A stretch of 64,000 nucleotides of DNA from Pedobacter sp. BAL39. Its GTDB lineage: Bacteria > Bacteroidota > Bacteroidia > Sphingobacteriales > Sphingobacteriaceae. Both the position numbers and the translations under genes were made by a program. A model generated the notes under the pieces. It had not been told where the DNA came from. It saw nothing but the letters and a program-made list of their open reading frames with translations, and ran no database searches. The stretch lies in contig NZ_ABCM01000013.1 of NCBI RefSeq assembly GCF_000170795.1, positions 93,336 through 157,335 of the forward strand, given 5' to 3'. Below, one piece after another: positions 26,575 to 36,768 of this stretch (position 1 is its first letter; the number at the start of each line of letters is the position of its first letter).

Positions 26575-26849
26575 TTCAGGTTACTGAATGTAAACATAAT
26601 ATGAAGGACTGATAAAAATGTAACCGTTTAGCCTGCGCTGACAGATAATGAGTATCCGAAGCACCATATCAAGGATTCGACAAGTCATTTACACATCAGA
26701 AACAATAGCTGATCTCAGAAATTCATTTATAAGCTCAGCCTAATTCTAACCTCAATAATGCAAAAGAACTGACCTTAAATCACCCTCCATTTTTGAGATT
26801 AGCTTATTTTTTTACCTTAAAATGGAAAGCAGTCGCAAAGTAAAAATTC
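26575..26849. other. 275-bp intergenic gap, nothing clear
   Basis: AT-rich stretch between the end of the TPR-HTH regulator gene and the start of the hypothetical gene, both on the minus strand. I found no coding frame with family resemblance and no exact -7 element. Confidence 0.4.
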
Positions 26850-28712
26850 TTACTTCATATTCTGCAGAAACAGGTTCAGATCATCCTCTTTTCCCAATCC
26901 CAGCTTTTGTTTAATCCGATACCGACTCATGCGTACACTTTTAGGTTCAATCCCTAAGCGTATAGATACTTCCTTATTCGATAATCCCATCAGCATATAA
27001 GAACAATATTTCAAATCCAATCGCGTGAGGCTTTGATTGGCACGCTGCTGCAGACCTTCAAAAAAGGCGGGATTGGTTTCAAAAAAATCTAACTTCTGAG
27101 TTTCAAAATCCTTGTCCATTTTCTTTTGCTGGCTCAGTATCCGTTTGATTTGCTCATCGAAAGAAAGGTGACTTTCCATATCAACCTTTCCGGAGAGCAG
27201 CTCCAGCATCTCGTTTTTCTCTTCGATCTGTAAGGTACCTGCCAACAATTCTTTTTGTAAACGTTCCTGGCGTTCTTTCAGTAAAATCTGCTCTGTTTTT
27301 AGCCGTACAGCTTCGGCTTCTTTCAGCTGAGCCCTTAATTCTGCAGCAGTCTTTTCCTTATCGATTAATTCCTGATTTCTAATTGACGCCTTTAATTTAA
27401 AATTGTAAGAACGAAGCAGAAAAAGCAGGGAAGCCATCCCCATGATGCCGAGAATAACATACCAGGTATTGCGTTTTTTAGCGAAGCTAGCCTCCTGCTG
27501 CAAGCTGGCGATCTGCTGTTCATTTTTTGCTGATTGATACTGTGCCTCTACCCTTGTGATGCTGTTGATCTTCTCTTCATTAAATGCTTTTTTGTAATGG
27601 TCAAAATATTGCTTCAGGTAATTCAGTGCCAGCTGAGCATCCCCTTTTTTTTCGGCGATATTAGCCAGGCCCTGAAAGATCCTTGCCTTCGTCATCGGCA
27701 TGCTGACTACACCGGAAGCTGTTTTATTCAGGCCATTTAGCAGGATCTGTTCCGCCTCATCATAATGCCCGTCGCGGACGGAATATTCGCTGCGTAGTCC
27801 ATAACAGTTTAATAATACTTCCTGTAAGTTGGTTTTAGTTGCAATTTCCGTAGCCAGGTCCAGGTATTTTTCCGCACTGTCCCGATAAATGGCCGGAAAA
27901 TACTGAAAGTATGCATTAGAAGTATTCAGGGCGATGGCAGCAGTATTGCTTCTCAAAACCAAACGTCCTTCCTGATTCTTCGAAAGCGACAATGATCTCT
28001 TATAGATCAATAAAGCTGAATCCAGCAGGCTGCGTTGAGTTGGGGCCAGTTTATAGCGGTCAAAATAGGTCTGCCCGATGGTGAAATAAGCATTGTTCAG
28101 CTGATCCACCTGTTGACTTTCAATGGCTGCCCGAAAACATAAATCAGCATATTTTTTTTGTTTTGAAGGATGATTCCCATAGCTGTATATACTGGCTAAA
28201 TAATGATAGGCAGTGCTCTCATAGTCGGCGGCATTTTGCCCTTTAAAAAACTCAAGTGATTTCAATAGTTTCACTGCCGACTGGTCATTCTGATCATTGA
28301 CCAGATCCAGCCAGCCACTTCTAAACCAGACAAAACCTAATGTTACGCGGTCCTTTGTTTTTCCAGCATAGTACATCGCACTGTCCCGGCTCGCATAGGC
28401 ACTCCGGAGGTCTTTCTTCCATACATATAAATGAATCAGGGTCGCAAAGGCCATGGCTTTACCGCGTCCGTCCTTCAAACTTTTACCAATTTGAAGCGCC
28501 TGGTTTGCCTGTTTGAAGGAAAGTGGCAGATGCTGTTCAAAATTCGCCTTCGCCAGTTTACATAAGATGTTAGCCTGCTCCTCCTTAGGAATGTCTTTTT
28601 GTGCCAGCAAGTTATTCAGCGAATCGAGATAGATGTTTTGAGCTGCTGCGTTGATATGGAAAACAAAGAAAAAGGATACGGCCAGCAATAATGACTTCAA
28701 TGGTAGATGCAT
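26850..28712 (-). CDS. TPR-containing, membrane-anchored HTH regulator
   Basis: 620 residues. Signal peptide (about 9-25), a periplasmic array of TPR repeats (about 30-400), one membrane helix (417-434, WYVILGIMGMASLLFLL), a long charged coiled coil (about 440-510) and a C-terminal LuxR/NarL-like HTH (about 565-605, MGLSNKEVSIRLGIEPKSVRMSRYRIKQKL). Such one-protein sensors are common in Bacteroidota: the TPR part senses outside the membrane and the HTH acts on DNA. The divergent neighbour at 28915 is a possible target, since an inverted repeat covers its promoter. Confidence 0.87.
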   Translation of the reverse strand: MHLPLKSLLLAVSFFFVFHINAAAQNIYLDSLNNLLAQKDIPKEEQANILCKLAKANFEQHLPLSFKQANQALQIGKSLKDGRGKAMAFATLIHLYVWKKDLRSAYASRDSAMYYAGKTKDRVTLGFVWFRSGWLDLVNDQNDQSAVKLLKSLEFFKGQNAADYESTAYHYLASIYSYGNHPSKQKKYADLCFRAAIESQQVDQLNNAYFTIGQTYFDRYKLAPTQRSLLDSALLIYKRSLSLSKNQEGRLVLRSNTAAIALNTSNAYFQYFPAIYRDSAEKYLDLATEIATKTNLQEVLLNCYGLRSEYSVRDGHYDEAEQILLNGLNKTASGVVSMPMTKARIFQGLANIAEKKGDAQLALNYLKQYFDHYKKAFNEEKINSITRVEAQYQSAKNEQQIASLQQEASFAKKRNTWYVILGIMGMASLLFLLRSYNFKLKASIRNQELIDKEKTAAELRAQLKEAEAVRLKTEQILLKERQERLQKELLAGTLQIEEKNEMLELLSGKVDMESHLSFDEQIKRILSQQKKMDKDFETQKLDFFETNPAFFEGLQQRANQSLTRLDLKYCSYMLMGLSNKEVSIRLGIEPKSVRMSRYRIKQKLGLGKEDDLNLFLQNMK

Positions 28713-28855
28713 AACTCAAAAATAGAAAAAAGAATTCTTTCCTAAAAAAGCAAGAACAGAACAAAACACTGTAATAAAGCACCTTAACTACTTTCTGTAG
28801 ACGCTTTGTAGACAGCTGTTTTTAGGACGGTAGTCCGTGTGTAGACCCCGTTTTC

Positions 28856-28890
28856 TTGGCTAATGATACAAAGCATGGTAATTTTGTATC
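28856..28890 (+). promoter_or_regulatory. promoter with overlapping inverted repeat
   Basis: TTG (28856-28858), 20 bp, TAATTTTG (28879-28886), an exact TAnnTTTG element. A perfect 8-bp inverted repeat GATACAAA (28865-28872) / TTTGTATC (28883-28890) covers the spacer and the -7 box, as an operator would. Confidence 0.65.
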
Positions 28891-28914
28891 ATTCTATTAC
28901 TAAAACTATAAACC

Positions 28915-29268
28915 ATGAAAAACAAGACAATGGCGATTGTAGCCTACATCACCCTCATTGGATGGGTCATCTCTTATTTGGAATTTAAAAAATCAACGAC
29001 AAAAAGCAGCCTGGTCAACTATCACCTGGGGCAGTCGCTGGGGATTATCATTACTTCATTTGTGCTGAGCATAGTGAGCAGCATCATATTAGCAATTGTC
29101 CCTGCTCTGGGATTCATCTTTTATATCATTATGCTGATCCCGTTCATATTGTTACTGTTGGGGATTATTGCCGCGAACAACGAGGTCGAGAAACCAGTTC
29201 CAGTTATCGGAAAGATATTTGAAGGCAAATTTAATTTTATGTCCGAACAACAACAGGAAAAGATCTAG
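28915..29268 (+). CDS. DUF4870-like small membrane protein
   Basis: 117 residues. Three hydrophobic segments (MAIVAYITLIGWVISYL; LGIIITSFVLSIVSSIILAIV; GFIFYIIMLIPFILLLLGIIAA), with a conserved-looking NYHLGQSLG motif between the first two, match the DUF4870 / Tic20-like layout. It is an inner-membrane protein of unknown role. It stands alone, divergent from the TPR-HTH regulator, with a well-formed promoter (28856-28886). Confidence 0.8.
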   Translation: MKNKTMAIVAYITLIGWVISYLEFKKSTTKSSLVNYHLGQSLGIIITSFVLSIVSSIILAIVPALGFIFYIIMLIPFILLLLGIIAANNEVEKPVPVIGKIFEGKFNFMSEQQQEKI

Positions 29269-29588
29269 AAGATCTGATCATACCGTTGTCCAAGCCCCGT
29301 TTGCCTGCATTGATTACGATTCCCCTATGTTGCAGTAATAGCCCCTTTTTTGCGCCTCAGAATCGAAAATTGCAGACAACGGGGCTATTTCCATCCCCCG
29401 TCCAGCTGCTCCGGCAGTTGTTTTTTTATTTCCATAGTACTGAAAGCATCAGCCCAAAACGTAACTACAGCATTCATCAGTTGGTCCTGCACCGAAAAGA
29501 AGATACCGGTTGGAAGAAGCGCAGGCGTTTGTTAATATCTTATTAATATGCAAGCCCTATTTTTGCTTCACATAGAAATAGGGAATCA
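29269..29588 (+). promoter_or_regulatory. 320-bp intergenic region with a -7 element for the second ECF sigma gene
   Basis: TATTTTTG (29558-29565) is an exact TAnnTTTG element 23 bp before the sigma gene start; TTTG at 29528-29531 is rather far upstream to be its -33. Two interlocking 8-bp inverted repeats are also present: CCGTTGTC (29283-29290) / GACAACGG (29375-29382) and ATAGCCCC (29338-29345) / GGGGCTAT (29381-29388). I see no convincing gene. Confidence 0.45.
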
Positions 29589-30200
29589 ATGGAAATTGCA
29601 AACGGACATGAATTGGTAACCAGAATCCGGAATACGGATTATGGGGCCTTTGAAGAATTGCATGACCAGTTTTACGATCCGCTGTTTCGCCTGGCCTTAA
29701 AAAAGACGGGCGATGAAGATGAGGCATTTGATCTTGTTCAGGATTTATTTGTAGAACTCTGGGAGAAACGGGAAACCCTGCACATCACGAATGCCCTGGA
29801 TGCCTGGTTGCGCAACAGGTTATGGTTCAAATTGTCGGGATATTTCCGTACCAAAGGTTTTCGTGAAAAACACATACAGAAATTTGTTGAGTTCCTGGAG
29901 ACAGACCAGCATACCATTGTCGATGAACTGGAGACACTGGAAATTAACCAGCAATATGAGGTTATGATGGACCTGATCAAACAAACCATTGAAGACATGC
30001 CGCCTGGTATGAAAACCGCATTTCTCCTCAGCAGAGAAGGCAATAATAGCGTTAAAGAAATTGCTACCCAGCTGGAACTATCGCCGAAGACCGTTAAAAA
30101 TCAACTCAACCGTGCATTGAACCGGATACGGCATGCCATGTCAGATTCTTCCTTTACTTCCGCAGAGCTGCTGCTTTTATTATGGTTAATAAAATCTTAA
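29589..30200 (+). CDS. RNA polymerase ECF sigma factor, second copy
   Basis: 203 residues. Region 2 (YGAFEELHDQFYDPLFRLALKKTG, then AFDLVQDLFVELWEKR) and region 4 with HTH (IEDMPPGMKTAFLLSREGNNSVKEIA, SPKTVKNQLNRAL) are clear. The C-terminal hydrophobic tail SAELLLLLWLIKS is common in Bacteroidota ECF factors. It is followed 59 bp later by a FecR gene and then by an STN-type SusC, so it should drive the SusCD locus at 31587-39951. Confidence 0.93.
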   Translation: MEIANGHELVTRIRNTDYGAFEELHDQFYDPLFRLALKKTGDEDEAFDLVQDLFVELWEKRETLHITNALDAWLRNRLWFKLSGYFRTKGFREKHIQKFVEFLETDQHTIVDELETLEINQQYEVMMDLIKQTIEDMPPGMKTAFLLSREGNNSVKEIATQLELSPKTVKNQLNRALNRIRHAMSDSSFTSAELLLLLWLIKS

Positions 30201-30259
30201 CACATCCTTAACTTTTTGCGTGTGGGCCATTTGGGTCATCTCTGCTTATTACTATTAGT

Positions 30260-31438
30260 ATGGGGGAAAAACGCAATATCAAAACCCTCTTTGAACGGTA
30301 TCGAAGAGGAACGGCCACAGCAGAAGAAAAGCACAACATTGCTGCGTGGCTGCAACAACTGGACGCACAAGATCAGTCTGTGACGGATGATCGTGTCCGT
30401 CAACAGGCCGTACGTTCCAAAGCCATACTACGCCAGCGCCTTACCGCCAGCCCACAGCCGGCCAAAGTCAGAAAACTAAAATACTGGATCCCCTGGGCTG
30501 CTGCTGCTTGTTTATGTATTGGCTTACTGACTACGCTCCTGCCCGACTACCTGGAAAGAAAGCAATCCTCCAGTCTTTTCGACACCGAATTGAGTGCCTC
30601 CATAATCCCCAGCCGTTCCTTTCTCTTACTTTCCAATGGCCGCAAGGTTTATCTCGACACCGCCAAAGAGGGCATCGTTGCGACAGACCGTGGCAACAGC
30701 ATCCGCATACTGGGTAATGAAATCCGGTACGAAGGTAAGGCCGGCTTTTTAACCGGCATGCTTCACCCGGTACAACACACGTTGGTTACGGCTAAAGGAC
30801 AGCAATACCATGTGGTACTGCCGGATAGCACGCGCATCTGGCTGAATGCTGGCAGCAGGCTGAGCTATCCCCTTGTTTTCTCAAAAAATACGCGTCTCAC
30901 AGAAATGGCCGGTGAAGCCTATTTCGAAGTTAAAAGAGCAGAAAAATGGCCCTTCATTGTCAACATTGCAGACCGCGGGTTTGCGGTGAGGGTACTGGGT
31001 ACCGCATTCAACGTCTCTGCTTATACGCAGGAAAAAGCCATTAAAACGACATTGGTTTCCGGGCGTGTGGAACTGGACATCAAGGGAAAAGCAAAGACGG
31101 TGGTTTTAAAACCTGCTCAGAAGGCGACTTATGATGCGCAGGATAAAATACTACAGGTTGCCACAGTAAATACAAATCTGGAGACAGACTGGATCAGCAA
31201 CAGGCTGGTATTCCGGGAAACGCCAATGGCGGAGGCACTCAAGCGACTGGAATATTTTTACAACATCAAGTTCGATGTAAGAAGCAAACACATTTACAAG
31301 TATACACTTACTGGAACATTCGATGGCAAATCGCTGACAAGGGTTCTGGATTACATGCGGCTCTCTTCAGAAATCCAGTATACCATCACTCATGAGCAGG
31401 AGGGCAGTCACAAAACAACCATTGTTTCCATTAAATAA
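30260..31438 (+). CDS. FecR-family anti-sigma factor, second copy
   Basis: 392 residues. Cytoplasmic N-terminus (1-75), one membrane helix (about 76-97, WIPWAAAACLCIGLLTTLLP), then the periplasmic FecR domain (LSNGRKVYLDTAKEG; VVLPDSTRIWLNAGSRLSYP; EMAGEAYFEV) and a C-terminal DUF4974/STN-like domain (RETPMAEALKRLEYFYNIKF). It is placed between its sigma factor (59 bp upstream) and the STN-bearing SusC (148 bp downstream), so it should relay the SusC occupancy signal. Confidence 0.93.
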   Translation: MGEKRNIKTLFERYRRGTATAEEKHNIAAWLQQLDAQDQSVTDDRVRQQAVRSKAILRQRLTASPQPAKVRKLKYWIPWAAAACLCIGLLTTLLPDYLERKQSSSLFDTELSASIIPSRSFLLLSNGRKVYLDTAKEGIVATDRGNSIRILGNEIRYEGKAGFLTGMLHPVQHTLVTAKGQQYHVVLPDSTRIWLNAGSRLSYPLVFSKNTRLTEMAGEAYFEVKRAEKWPFIVNIADRGFAVRVLGTAFNVSAYTQEKAIKTTLVSGRVELDIKGKAKTVVLKPAQKATYDAQDKILQVATVNTNLETDWISNRLVFRETPMAEALKRLEYFYNIKFDVRSKHIYKYTLTGTFDGKSLTRVLDYMRLSSEIQYTITHEQEGSHKTTIVSIK

Positions 31439-31586
31439 GCTTAACAAAAAACCGGATAAACATTTAAACCAGCATTCTATATGACAAAATAAAAAACCAA
31501 CGCAGACAAACAAAAACACGGAAATATGTTGAAGCCATATTCCCGTGCAAAAAACTAACGATCAGTTAATTCTTATTTAAAATTTA

Positions 31587-34500
31587 ATGTATTACAAAAG
31601 TATAAAAAAAATACCTCAGGAAAAAGGGACTTGGGGACAAGGACCTTTTTGCCTCAATGTAACCAGCTTACTACGTAAAATGAAACTCATACTTGCCTTC
31701 TGGCTGCTATCTATCAATGTAGCCTTCTCCTCAGTTTCCTATGGACAAAACATCAGGTTATCTCTGGATTTCAAAAATAAAAAGACCGCAGAAATTCTGC
31801 ACGAAATTGAAAGACAGTCGGAATACCACTTTTTCTACAATGCAAAACTCGTGGATGTTGATCGCACTGTGACTATAAAAGCGGTGAAAAAGCCAGTCCT
31901 CGCCATTCTCGACGAGTTGTTTGCCAATTCGGATGCCACCTATAAGGTGATTGAAAAGGACATCATCCTGACACCGAAGAAAGGTAAAACACGCAGCAGC
32001 GACAATGCTGAGCAGCAGCAAAGGACAATTTCCGGAGAAGTCAGAGATCAGATCACGGGCCAGACCATTCCGGGCGTGGGGATCATGGTAAAAGGTACCA
32101 CTAGCCGGACAGTAAGTAACGAAGACGGAAAGTATACCATTGCTGTTCCTTCCGGAGGCGAAACACTGGTATTCACTTACATTGGTTATACTACACAAGA
32201 GGAATTTATCGGTGACCGCAAGGTGATCAACCTGACGATCAAATCAGAAGTACTCGATATGAACGAGGTTGTGGTTATTGGCTACGGTACCGTGAAACGT
32301 GCCAATCTGGGTGGTGCGGTGGCTACTATTGATGCCAAAACCTTCGAATCGCGTCCGGTTCGTAATGCTGCGATCGCCTTACAAGGTGCCGCACCAGGAC
32401 TTACCATCACACGCAATGGTGGTGCTCCGGGGAGCAGCCCTACGATTCGCGTGCGCGACATCTCCTCTATCAATGGCGGATCGCCACTGGTATTAATTGA
32501 TGGTGCCGAAGGGGACATGAACCTCATCAACCCTGCCGATATCGAAAGTATTTCCGTACTTAAAGATGGTACCGCAGCAATTTACGGTGCCCGTGCCGCA
32601 GAAGGTGTCATCCTCATCACCACAAAAAACGGACGCCGGAACCAGGACCTTAAAATCTCTTTAGATGCCTTTTATGCGATCAAAACACCGGCCTTATTAA
32701 AGAAACCGGCAAGTTTGTATGAACATGCTTCCATGGCACTGGAAATCACCGATGGATCATTCCCCTATGAATATACACAGGAAGAGTTACAATTGATCCT
32801 CGACGGCAGCAACACTGTGATTCCCGCATCCAAATGGGGACGCTGGTCGGGATATCCAAAGTTCTATAAAGACCAGAACTGGAATGATATGGTGATTGGT
32901 AACGGCAGTCTTCAGAACTACAACCTGGGTTTGTCTGGCGGCGGCGAAAAATACTCCTACCTCATCTCGCTGGGTGCACCAAGCGAACAGGGATTACCTA
33001 AATTCGGGATAGATAATGATAAAAGGTATTATGTAAGGGCAAAAACCAATATCGAGCTCAGAAAAAACCTGATCTATGACCTGAACTTGTCTTACGAAGC
33101 CAGCAACAGAAGGTATGCTTCAGTATTGGAACACGGACAAAGTGTATGGGACCTCATTTATAAAACACGCAGCTGGGCACCAATGCACAACCCGGCAGGC
33201 AACTTTTATACTTTTGAAGGTTTTGATAACCCTGCACAGGTGCTCGAAGCCGGTGGCGACTCGCAGCTGATCAAAGGTAACTTCACCATCAACAATCAGC
33301 TTTCCTGGAAGATCAACAAGGACTTCAACCTGACTGGACGTGCGGTAATACGTAAAAACGATGGCGACAACTACATTGTACAAAAGATGATCTACAACTA
33401 TAACTGGGACAATGTGAATCACCGTACAGCCAGGAAGCCAAACAGTGCCGAACGCAGTTACACCAAAAATCTGTATAAAAATTTCACCGCCTACGCCGAC
33501 TACAAGAAAACACTCGGAAAACATGACATTGCCATTATGGCCGGTGCAGCGAACGAATCGTCAGATTACGACCGTTTCTGGGCAAAACGCATCAATTTCG
33601 ATCAGCAGGAATCTATGCCGCTAAAACTGGGCAGTCCTCAGAATCAGGATGCCTCGGGTGAGGGAAATGCATGGACCATCAACTCTTTCTTTTCCAGGAT
33701 CAACTATGCTTTTGCCAACAAATACCTGATTGAAGGTACCTTACGTGCCGATGGAAGCTCCCGTTTTGCACCCAGCGAACGTTGGGGATATTTTCCTGGC
33801 GCAAATGCCACCTGGCGTGTAGGTGAAGAATCTTTCATCAAAAAAATGAATGTTTTTGATGACCTGAAGTTCAGGGCATCTTATGGAGAAATGGGTAACC
33901 AGTCTGGTATCGGCCCATATGATTACATTGAGCTGATCACCATTGGCAGCACCTATTATCCTTTTGGCAACGGCGAACGCGGTCAGCTGGCCACGCAATC
34001 CAACCTCGTATCAAAAGCACGTACCTGGGAAACCATCATCTCCAAAAACATAGGTGCAGATTTCAGTTTATTCAACAACAGGTTATTCGGATCATTTGAT
34101 TACTTCTGGAAAACCAACAAAAACATGCTGATCCCTGTTTCTTACCCTTCCATGCTTGGCATCGCGGCGCCATCGACCAATAGCGGGCGACTTGAAATTA
34201 AAGGCTGGGAGCTGGCATTGGGTTGGAGAAGCCAGGTGGGTGAGTTCAAATACTCTGTTCGTGCCAACATCAGCGATGCCAAAAATAAGGTAGCCAGCCG
34301 TGTGGGCAACAACCTGATCACGCTGGGCCGCAATGCAACACCACTTGGTTATTCCACCAACTCTTACTTCGGTTATGAGTTCGATGGCATCATCCAGACG
34401 CAGCAGGAACTCGCTGATTACCGTGCCCGTTTCCCTAACGAAGGAATCATCCAGTCGGAAGTGAAAATTGGCGACGCCAAATATAAAGACCTTGACGGCG

Positions 34501-35051
34501 ATGGCCGCTTGTCCGTACTTGGTAATGGTACTGCCGGAGCAGGAGACGCCAGGTACCTGGGCGATGCCAATCCAAGATATAACTTCGGACTGAACCTGGG
34601 TGCAGAATACAAAGGCTTTGACTTCAGTGCCTTCATTCAGGGTGTCGGTCAGCGTACCATGTTCCTGGAAGGCGATGCCAGCATGCCATTTGCACAAGCC
34701 TGGTTCCAGTCCGCCTCCTACTGGTACGGAAAAACATGGACACCGGAGCGCACTGACGCCAAATATCCGGCGATCACCATGACCGGTAAGCGTTCCTACA
34801 ACTACTATGTCTCCAGCAACACAAAACACAATGTGGCTTATGTAAGGATGAAAAACCTGCAGGTAGGCTACACAGTGCCACAGAAAATGACGCAGAAGCT
34901 GAAAATTGATAAGATCAGGGTTTACTTCAGCGGAGAGGATCTCTTTGAAATCCACAATGCGCCCGGAGGCTGGGATCCTGAGGAGAATGGCAGCTTTGTC
35001 ACTTATCCCTTTACCCGTCATTATTCATTCGGTGCCAGCATCGTTTTCTAA
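31587..35051 (+). CDS. SusC/RagA TonB-linked channel with STN domain, second copy
   Basis: 1154 residues. A second possible start at 31680 (MKLILAFWLLSINVAFSSVS) gives a cleaner signal peptide, but many family members carry about 30 residues before it, as here. Next come an STN domain (LDFKNKKTAEILHEIERQSE), a carboxypeptidase-regulatory-like domain (GQTIPGVGIMVKG), the plug with VVVIGYGTVKRANLGGAV and the barrel ending SFGASIVF. The Asp-rich DLDGDGRL segment near residue 970 may bind calcium. It works with the SusD 26 bp downstream and signals through the FecR-like protein. Confidence 0.93.
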   Translation: MYYKSIKKIPQEKGTWGQGPFCLNVTSLLRKMKLILAFWLLSINVAFSSVSYGQNIRLSLDFKNKKTAEILHEIERQSEYHFFYNAKLVDVDRTVTIKAVKKPVLAILDELFANSDATYKVIEKDIILTPKKGKTRSSDNAEQQQRTISGEVRDQITGQTIPGVGIMVKGTTSRTVSNEDGKYTIAVPSGGETLVFTYIGYTTQEEFIGDRKVINLTIKSEVLDMNEVVVIGYGTVKRANLGGAVATIDAKTFESRPVRNAAIALQGAAPGLTITRNGGAPGSSPTIRVRDISSINGGSPLVLIDGAEGDMNLINPADIESISVLKDGTAAIYGARAAEGVILITTKNGRRNQDLKISLDAFYAIKTPALLKKPASLYEHASMALEITDGSFPYEYTQEELQLILDGSNTVIPASKWGRWSGYPKFYKDQNWNDMVIGNGSLQNYNLGLSGGGEKYSYLISLGAPSEQGLPKFGIDNDKRYYVRAKTNIELRKNLIYDLNLSYEASNRRYASVLEHGQSVWDLIYKTRSWAPMHNPAGNFYTFEGFDNPAQVLEAGGDSQLIKGNFTINNQLSWKINKDFNLTGRAVIRKNDGDNYIVQKMIYNYNWDNVNHRTARKPNSAERSYTKNLYKNFTAYADYKKTLGKHDIAIMAGAANESSDYDRFWAKRINFDQQESMPLKLGSPQNQDASGEGNAWTINSFFSRINYAFANKYLIEGTLRADGSSRFAPSERWGYFPGANATWRVGEESFIKKMNVFDDLKFRASYGEMGNQSGIGPYDYIELITIGSTYYPFGNGERGQLATQSNLVSKARTWETIISKNIGADFSLFNNRLFGSFDYFWKTNKNMLIPVSYPSMLGIAAPSTNSGRLEIKGWELALGWRSQVGEFKYSVRANISDAKNKVASRVGNNLITLGRNATPLGYSTNSYFGYEFDGIIQTQQELADYRARFPNEGIIQSEVKIGDAKYKDLDGDGRLSVLGNGTAGAGDARYLGDANPRYNFGLNLGAEYKGFDFSAFIQGVGQRTMFLEGDASMPFAQAWFQSASYWYGKTWTPERTDAKYPAITMTGKRSYNYYVSSNTKHNVAYVRMKNLQVGYTVPQKMTQKLKIDKIRVYFSGEDLFEIHNAPGGWDPEENGSFVTYPFTRHYSFGASIVF

Positions 35052-35077
35052 TTTATCCATACTACAACAACAAAGTC

Positions 35078-36739
35078 ATGAAGAAATATATTACAACACT
35101 TTTAAAAACCACACTGCTGATGCTGGTGATATCGGGTTGTCAGAAGATTGATTTATCCCCTAAGGATGAGTTGGACGACAGCCAGTTCTGGAAAACCCAG
35201 AGCGATTACAAGAAAGCCGCAAACCAGCTTTACACCACCATACCGACATTGGGTGTACAGGAGGTGGACAGCGACATTTCCTACGAACTGAACCCCAACA
35301 ATGTGGGTAACGGAACATGGAGTGCACCAAACACCGACGGTGCCTGGAGCGACCGCTTTACCGATCTGCGCAACGCCAATAAAATCATTGAGAAGAGCGA
35401 AACCTATAGCGGAAACATCGCGGAGATTGAAACTTACGTAGCCGAGGCCCGCTTCTTCAGGGCTTACAATCACTGGAGACTGATGGAACGTTTCAACAGC
35501 GTGCCTATTCTTACCAAAGTGTTGAATACAGAATCGCCGGAATTGTATGGAAAAAGAGAACCTCAGGCAGCCGTAGAAGATTTCATTCTTGCCGAGCTTG
35601 AGACTGCCGCAGCGAAGCTGCCGAAGCAAAGTACGATCGTGGCGGCTGACCTGGGCAGGGTAACACAGGGTGCTGCACTAGCACTGAAAGCACGTGTAGC
35701 CTTGTTCGCTGCCACATGGGCAAAATATCATGGACACCGTTCAGATGTTGCTCAGTTACTTAACCAGGCCATTGATGCTGCAGAACGCGTCAGGACCAGC
35801 CAGGAATATGCCTTATTTGAAGCTGCGGGAGAAGAAAGTTACCGTAAGCTGTTTATTGACAATGGCGATGATTCAAAAGAGTCCATTTTTGCAAACCGCT
35901 ATCAGCTGGACATCAGGACACACCCGACCGGTACATCAGTATATTGGGGATGGCGCGGTTCGCCAACCCGAAAACTGGCTGACATGTACCTGTCGAAAAC
36001 TACAGGTCTGCCCATTACCGCAGCGAACTCAGGATTCAAAGGATATCAAAAGATTAATGATGAATTTGAGAACCGTGATCCGCGTATGAGACAAACCATC
36101 CTGATCCCCGGAACCAGCTTCCTGAGCCCTGAAGGTTCTTTTACCGCCGTAGCAGATTTTTCTGTACGCCCGGAGACGCGCACGGGTTATAAAATGTGGA
36201 AATTCATGGGTGAGATCAAAGCCCTTTCCACTCAGTCAACCTTTGATGTCCATCTGATCCGTTATGCAGAAGTATTGCTCATCCTTGCTGAAGCGACTTA
36301 CGAAAGAGACGGTGCGATCAGCGACGATATCCTGAACAAAACCATCAACGTCATCCGCTCGCGTAAAGGTGTGGAGATGCCGCCGCTGACCAACGCTTTT
36401 GTGCAGGCCAATGGCTTAAACATGCTGACAGAAATCCGCCGTGAACGTACCATAGAACTCGCCTTTGAAGGATTCAGGCGTACAGATTTACGTCGCTGGA
36501 AAACTGCTGAGCTGGAGATGGCCCAGGCATTGAGGGGCATCAAGTATAAAGGCACAGAATATGAAACATTAAAAGTGCTGAACAATGGCAACCCGGGCCT
36601 GGTAGACGCCGAAGGTTTCCTGATTGTGGAGCCTGCAAGCAGCCGCTTTTTCACCGTCCCGAAACATTACTACTTCCCTGTACCATTGGATGAGCTTTTC
36701 CTCAATCCAAACCTGGGACCTAACAACCCGGGCTGGTAA
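35078..36739 (+). CDS. SusD/RagB-like lipoprotein, second copy
   Basis: 553 residues. Lipoprotein signal LVISGCQKIDLSPKDELDDSQFW, TPR-like helices (AEARFFRAYNHWRLMERF), and the C-terminal signature RYAEVLLILAEATY with RRERTIELAFEGFRRTDLRRW. It is the surface lid of the SusC channel encoded just upstream. A terminator-like hairpin follows its stop, but the same-strand genes after it (36877, 38320) probably belong to the same locus. Confidence 0.93.
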   Translation: MKKYITTLLKTTLLMLVISGCQKIDLSPKDELDDSQFWKTQSDYKKAANQLYTTIPTLGVQEVDSDISYELNPNNVGNGTWSAPNTDGAWSDRFTDLRNANKIIEKSETYSGNIAEIETYVAEARFFRAYNHWRLMERFNSVPILTKVLNTESPELYGKREPQAAVEDFILAELETAAAKLPKQSTIVAADLGRVTQGAALALKARVALFAATWAKYHGHRSDVAQLLNQAIDAAERVRTSQEYALFEAAGEESYRKLFIDNGDDSKESIFANRYQLDIRTHPTGTSVYWGWRGSPTRKLADMYLSKTTGLPITAANSGFKGYQKINDEFENRDPRMRQTILIPGTSFLSPEGSFTAVADFSVRPETRTGYKMWKFMGEIKALSTQSTFDVHLIRYAEVLLILAEATYERDGAISDDILNKTINVIRSRKGVEMPPLTNAFVQANGLNMLTEIRRERTIELAFEGFRRTDLRRWKTAELEMAQALRGIKYKGTEYETLKVLNNGNPGLVDAEGFLIVEPASSRFFTVPKHYYFPVPLDELFLNPNLGPNNPGW

Positions 36740-36768
36740 CAAATTTGTTTTCAAACGCTTCCTCCGTT

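Noticed and set aside
28717..28724. CAAAAATA as a minus-strand -7 element for the TPR-HTH regulator
   Set aside because: It is only 4 bp from the start codon and has no -33 at a suitable distance.
29286..29546. 86-codon plus-strand open frame before the second ECF sigma gene
   Set aside because: No recognisable domain, no promoter before it, and composition unlike neighbouring genes.
34092..35021. 309-codon minus-strand open frame opposite the second SusC
   Set aside because: It lies wholly inside a clear SusC gene and shows no family resemblance; long antisense frames are common opposite such genes.
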